Source: Candidatus Methanomethylophilaceae archaeon (lineage in GTDB: Archaea; Thermoplasmatota; Thermoplasmata; Methanomassiliicoccales; Methanomethylophilaceae). From it: a DNA stretch of 5,753 nucleotides. The notes below the pieces were generated by a model that was given only the letters and a program-made list of their open reading frames with translations, made no database searches and was not told where the DNA came from. The stretch lies in the NCBI GenBank assembly GCA_017475875.1, contig JAFVET010000145.1, forward strand, positions 1 through 5,753, read 5' to 3'. Below, piece by piece: positions 5,461-5,753 of this stretch. A program made the position numbers and the translations under genes. Numbering within the stretch: position 1 is the stretch's first letter; every line of letters begins with the position of its first letter.

Positions 5461-5480
5461 TTGTTTTTTGAACAAAGGAG
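5461..5480 (+). promoter_or_regulatory. small hairpin with T-run and feoB ribosome binding site
   Basis: In the feoA2-feoB gap, TTGTT (5461-5465) can pair with AACAA (5471-5475) around TTTTG, and the interval includes six consecutive T (5464-5469). AAAGGAG (5474-5480) is a strong Shine-Dalgarno sequence 8 bases before the feoB ATG. Its first bases overlap the hairpin arm. Partial termination at the T-run or modulation of the feoB start is possible, but the stem is short and AT-rich. Confidence 0.4.
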
Positions 5481-5488
5481 CTTAGGCT

Positions 5489-5753
5489 ATGAGCTATACA
5501 ATTGCATTGGCCGGAAACCCGAACTGCGGGAAGACGACCCTGTTCAACGTGTTGACGGGGGCGTCCCAACGCGTCGGTAATTGGCCAGGGGTCACCATCG
5601 ACAAAAAGACTGGAAAGATCCGTAAGACAGACGACCAGTTGGTCGATCTGCCGTGTATCTATTCACTCTCGCCGTATTCCCCCGAAGAGATAGTCTCGAG
5701 GAATTTTATCGTCGATGAGAAACCCGACGCCATAATAAACATCGTTGACGCCA
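5489..5753 (+). CDS. feoB: FeoB ferrous iron transporter, N-terminal G-domain (3' end outside window)
   Basis: Only the first 88 residues are in view; full FeoB is a large polytopic membrane protein that imports Fe2+ and carries an N-terminal GTPase domain in the cytoplasm. Seen: G1 P-loop GNPNCGKTT (9-17), the G2 region with NWPGVT (31-36), and then the G3 region VDLPCIYSLSPYSPEE (52-67). Family members have DLPG at G3; here the Gly codon is replaced by TGT, giving Cys56. Everything around it is highly conserved, so this is a point change. IINIVDA (82-88) begins the next conserved strand. The start ATG is fixed by the strong AAAGGAG eight bases upstream and by the family N-terminus. The gene follows feoA2 in the same operon. 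Whether the protein is otherwise intact cannot be seen. Confidence 0.93.
   Translation, partial: MSYTIALAGNPNCGKTTLFNVLTGASQRVGNWPGVTIDKKTGKIRKTDDQLVDLPCIYSLSPYSPEEIVSRNFIVDEKPDAIINIVDA

Noticed and set aside
1..5753. CRISPR arrays, tRNA or rRNA genes, toxin-antitoxin or defence genes
   Set aside because: Read through on both strands; no regularly spaced identical repeats, no tRNA-like cloverleaf segments and no such protein motifs were seen.

Overview
The window looks like a piece of an archaeal chromosome of roughly 50-55% GC. The evidence is a Trm1-type tRNA dimethyltransferase, archaeal TATA boxes 26-30 bp upstream of three start codons (nearly leaderless transcripts), and a feoA-feoA-feoB iron-uptake cluster. 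All five complete gene ends use TGA. Together with an archaeal formate-tetrahydrofolate ligase and the protein style, this makes a host-associated member of the Thermoplasmata/Methanomassiliicoccales my best guess. That placement is inference, not proof.

Layout. Positions 2-427 (+) hold the C-terminal third of trm1, cut by the window edge. It converges on fhs (456-2132, -), with only 28 bp between them containing a GC-rich hairpin. A noncoding stretch (2133-2477) carries the fhs promoter and three CATG-anchored AT-rich repeats. Next is a YtcJ-like metal-dependent amidohydrolase (2478-4109, -) with its own TATA box. About 800 bp without an intact gene follows; its middle (4265-4639, +) is the decayed C-terminal end of an IS66-family transposase with a nonsense codon and several frameshifts. 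From 4852 the feo promoter begins: three iron-box-like palindromes, two of them flanking the TATA box. It is followed by feoA1 (4917-5207), feoA2 (5209-5442) and the start of feoB (5489 to the window end).

How they work together. Fhs would charge tetrahydrofolate with formate for one-carbon biosynthesis. Trm1 modifies G26 of tRNA. The amidohydrolase has no clear pathway partner here. The feo genes form one ferrous-iron uptake operon, and the palindromes predict repression by an iron-sensing DtxR/IdeR-family protein when iron is plentiful.

The two points most worth a second look are the iron-box cluster around the feo TATA box and a Gly-to-Cys change in the G3 (DxPG) motif of FeoB. I see no CRISPR array, RNA gene, phage or defence system, and nothing that amounts to a clearly new multi-gene system.
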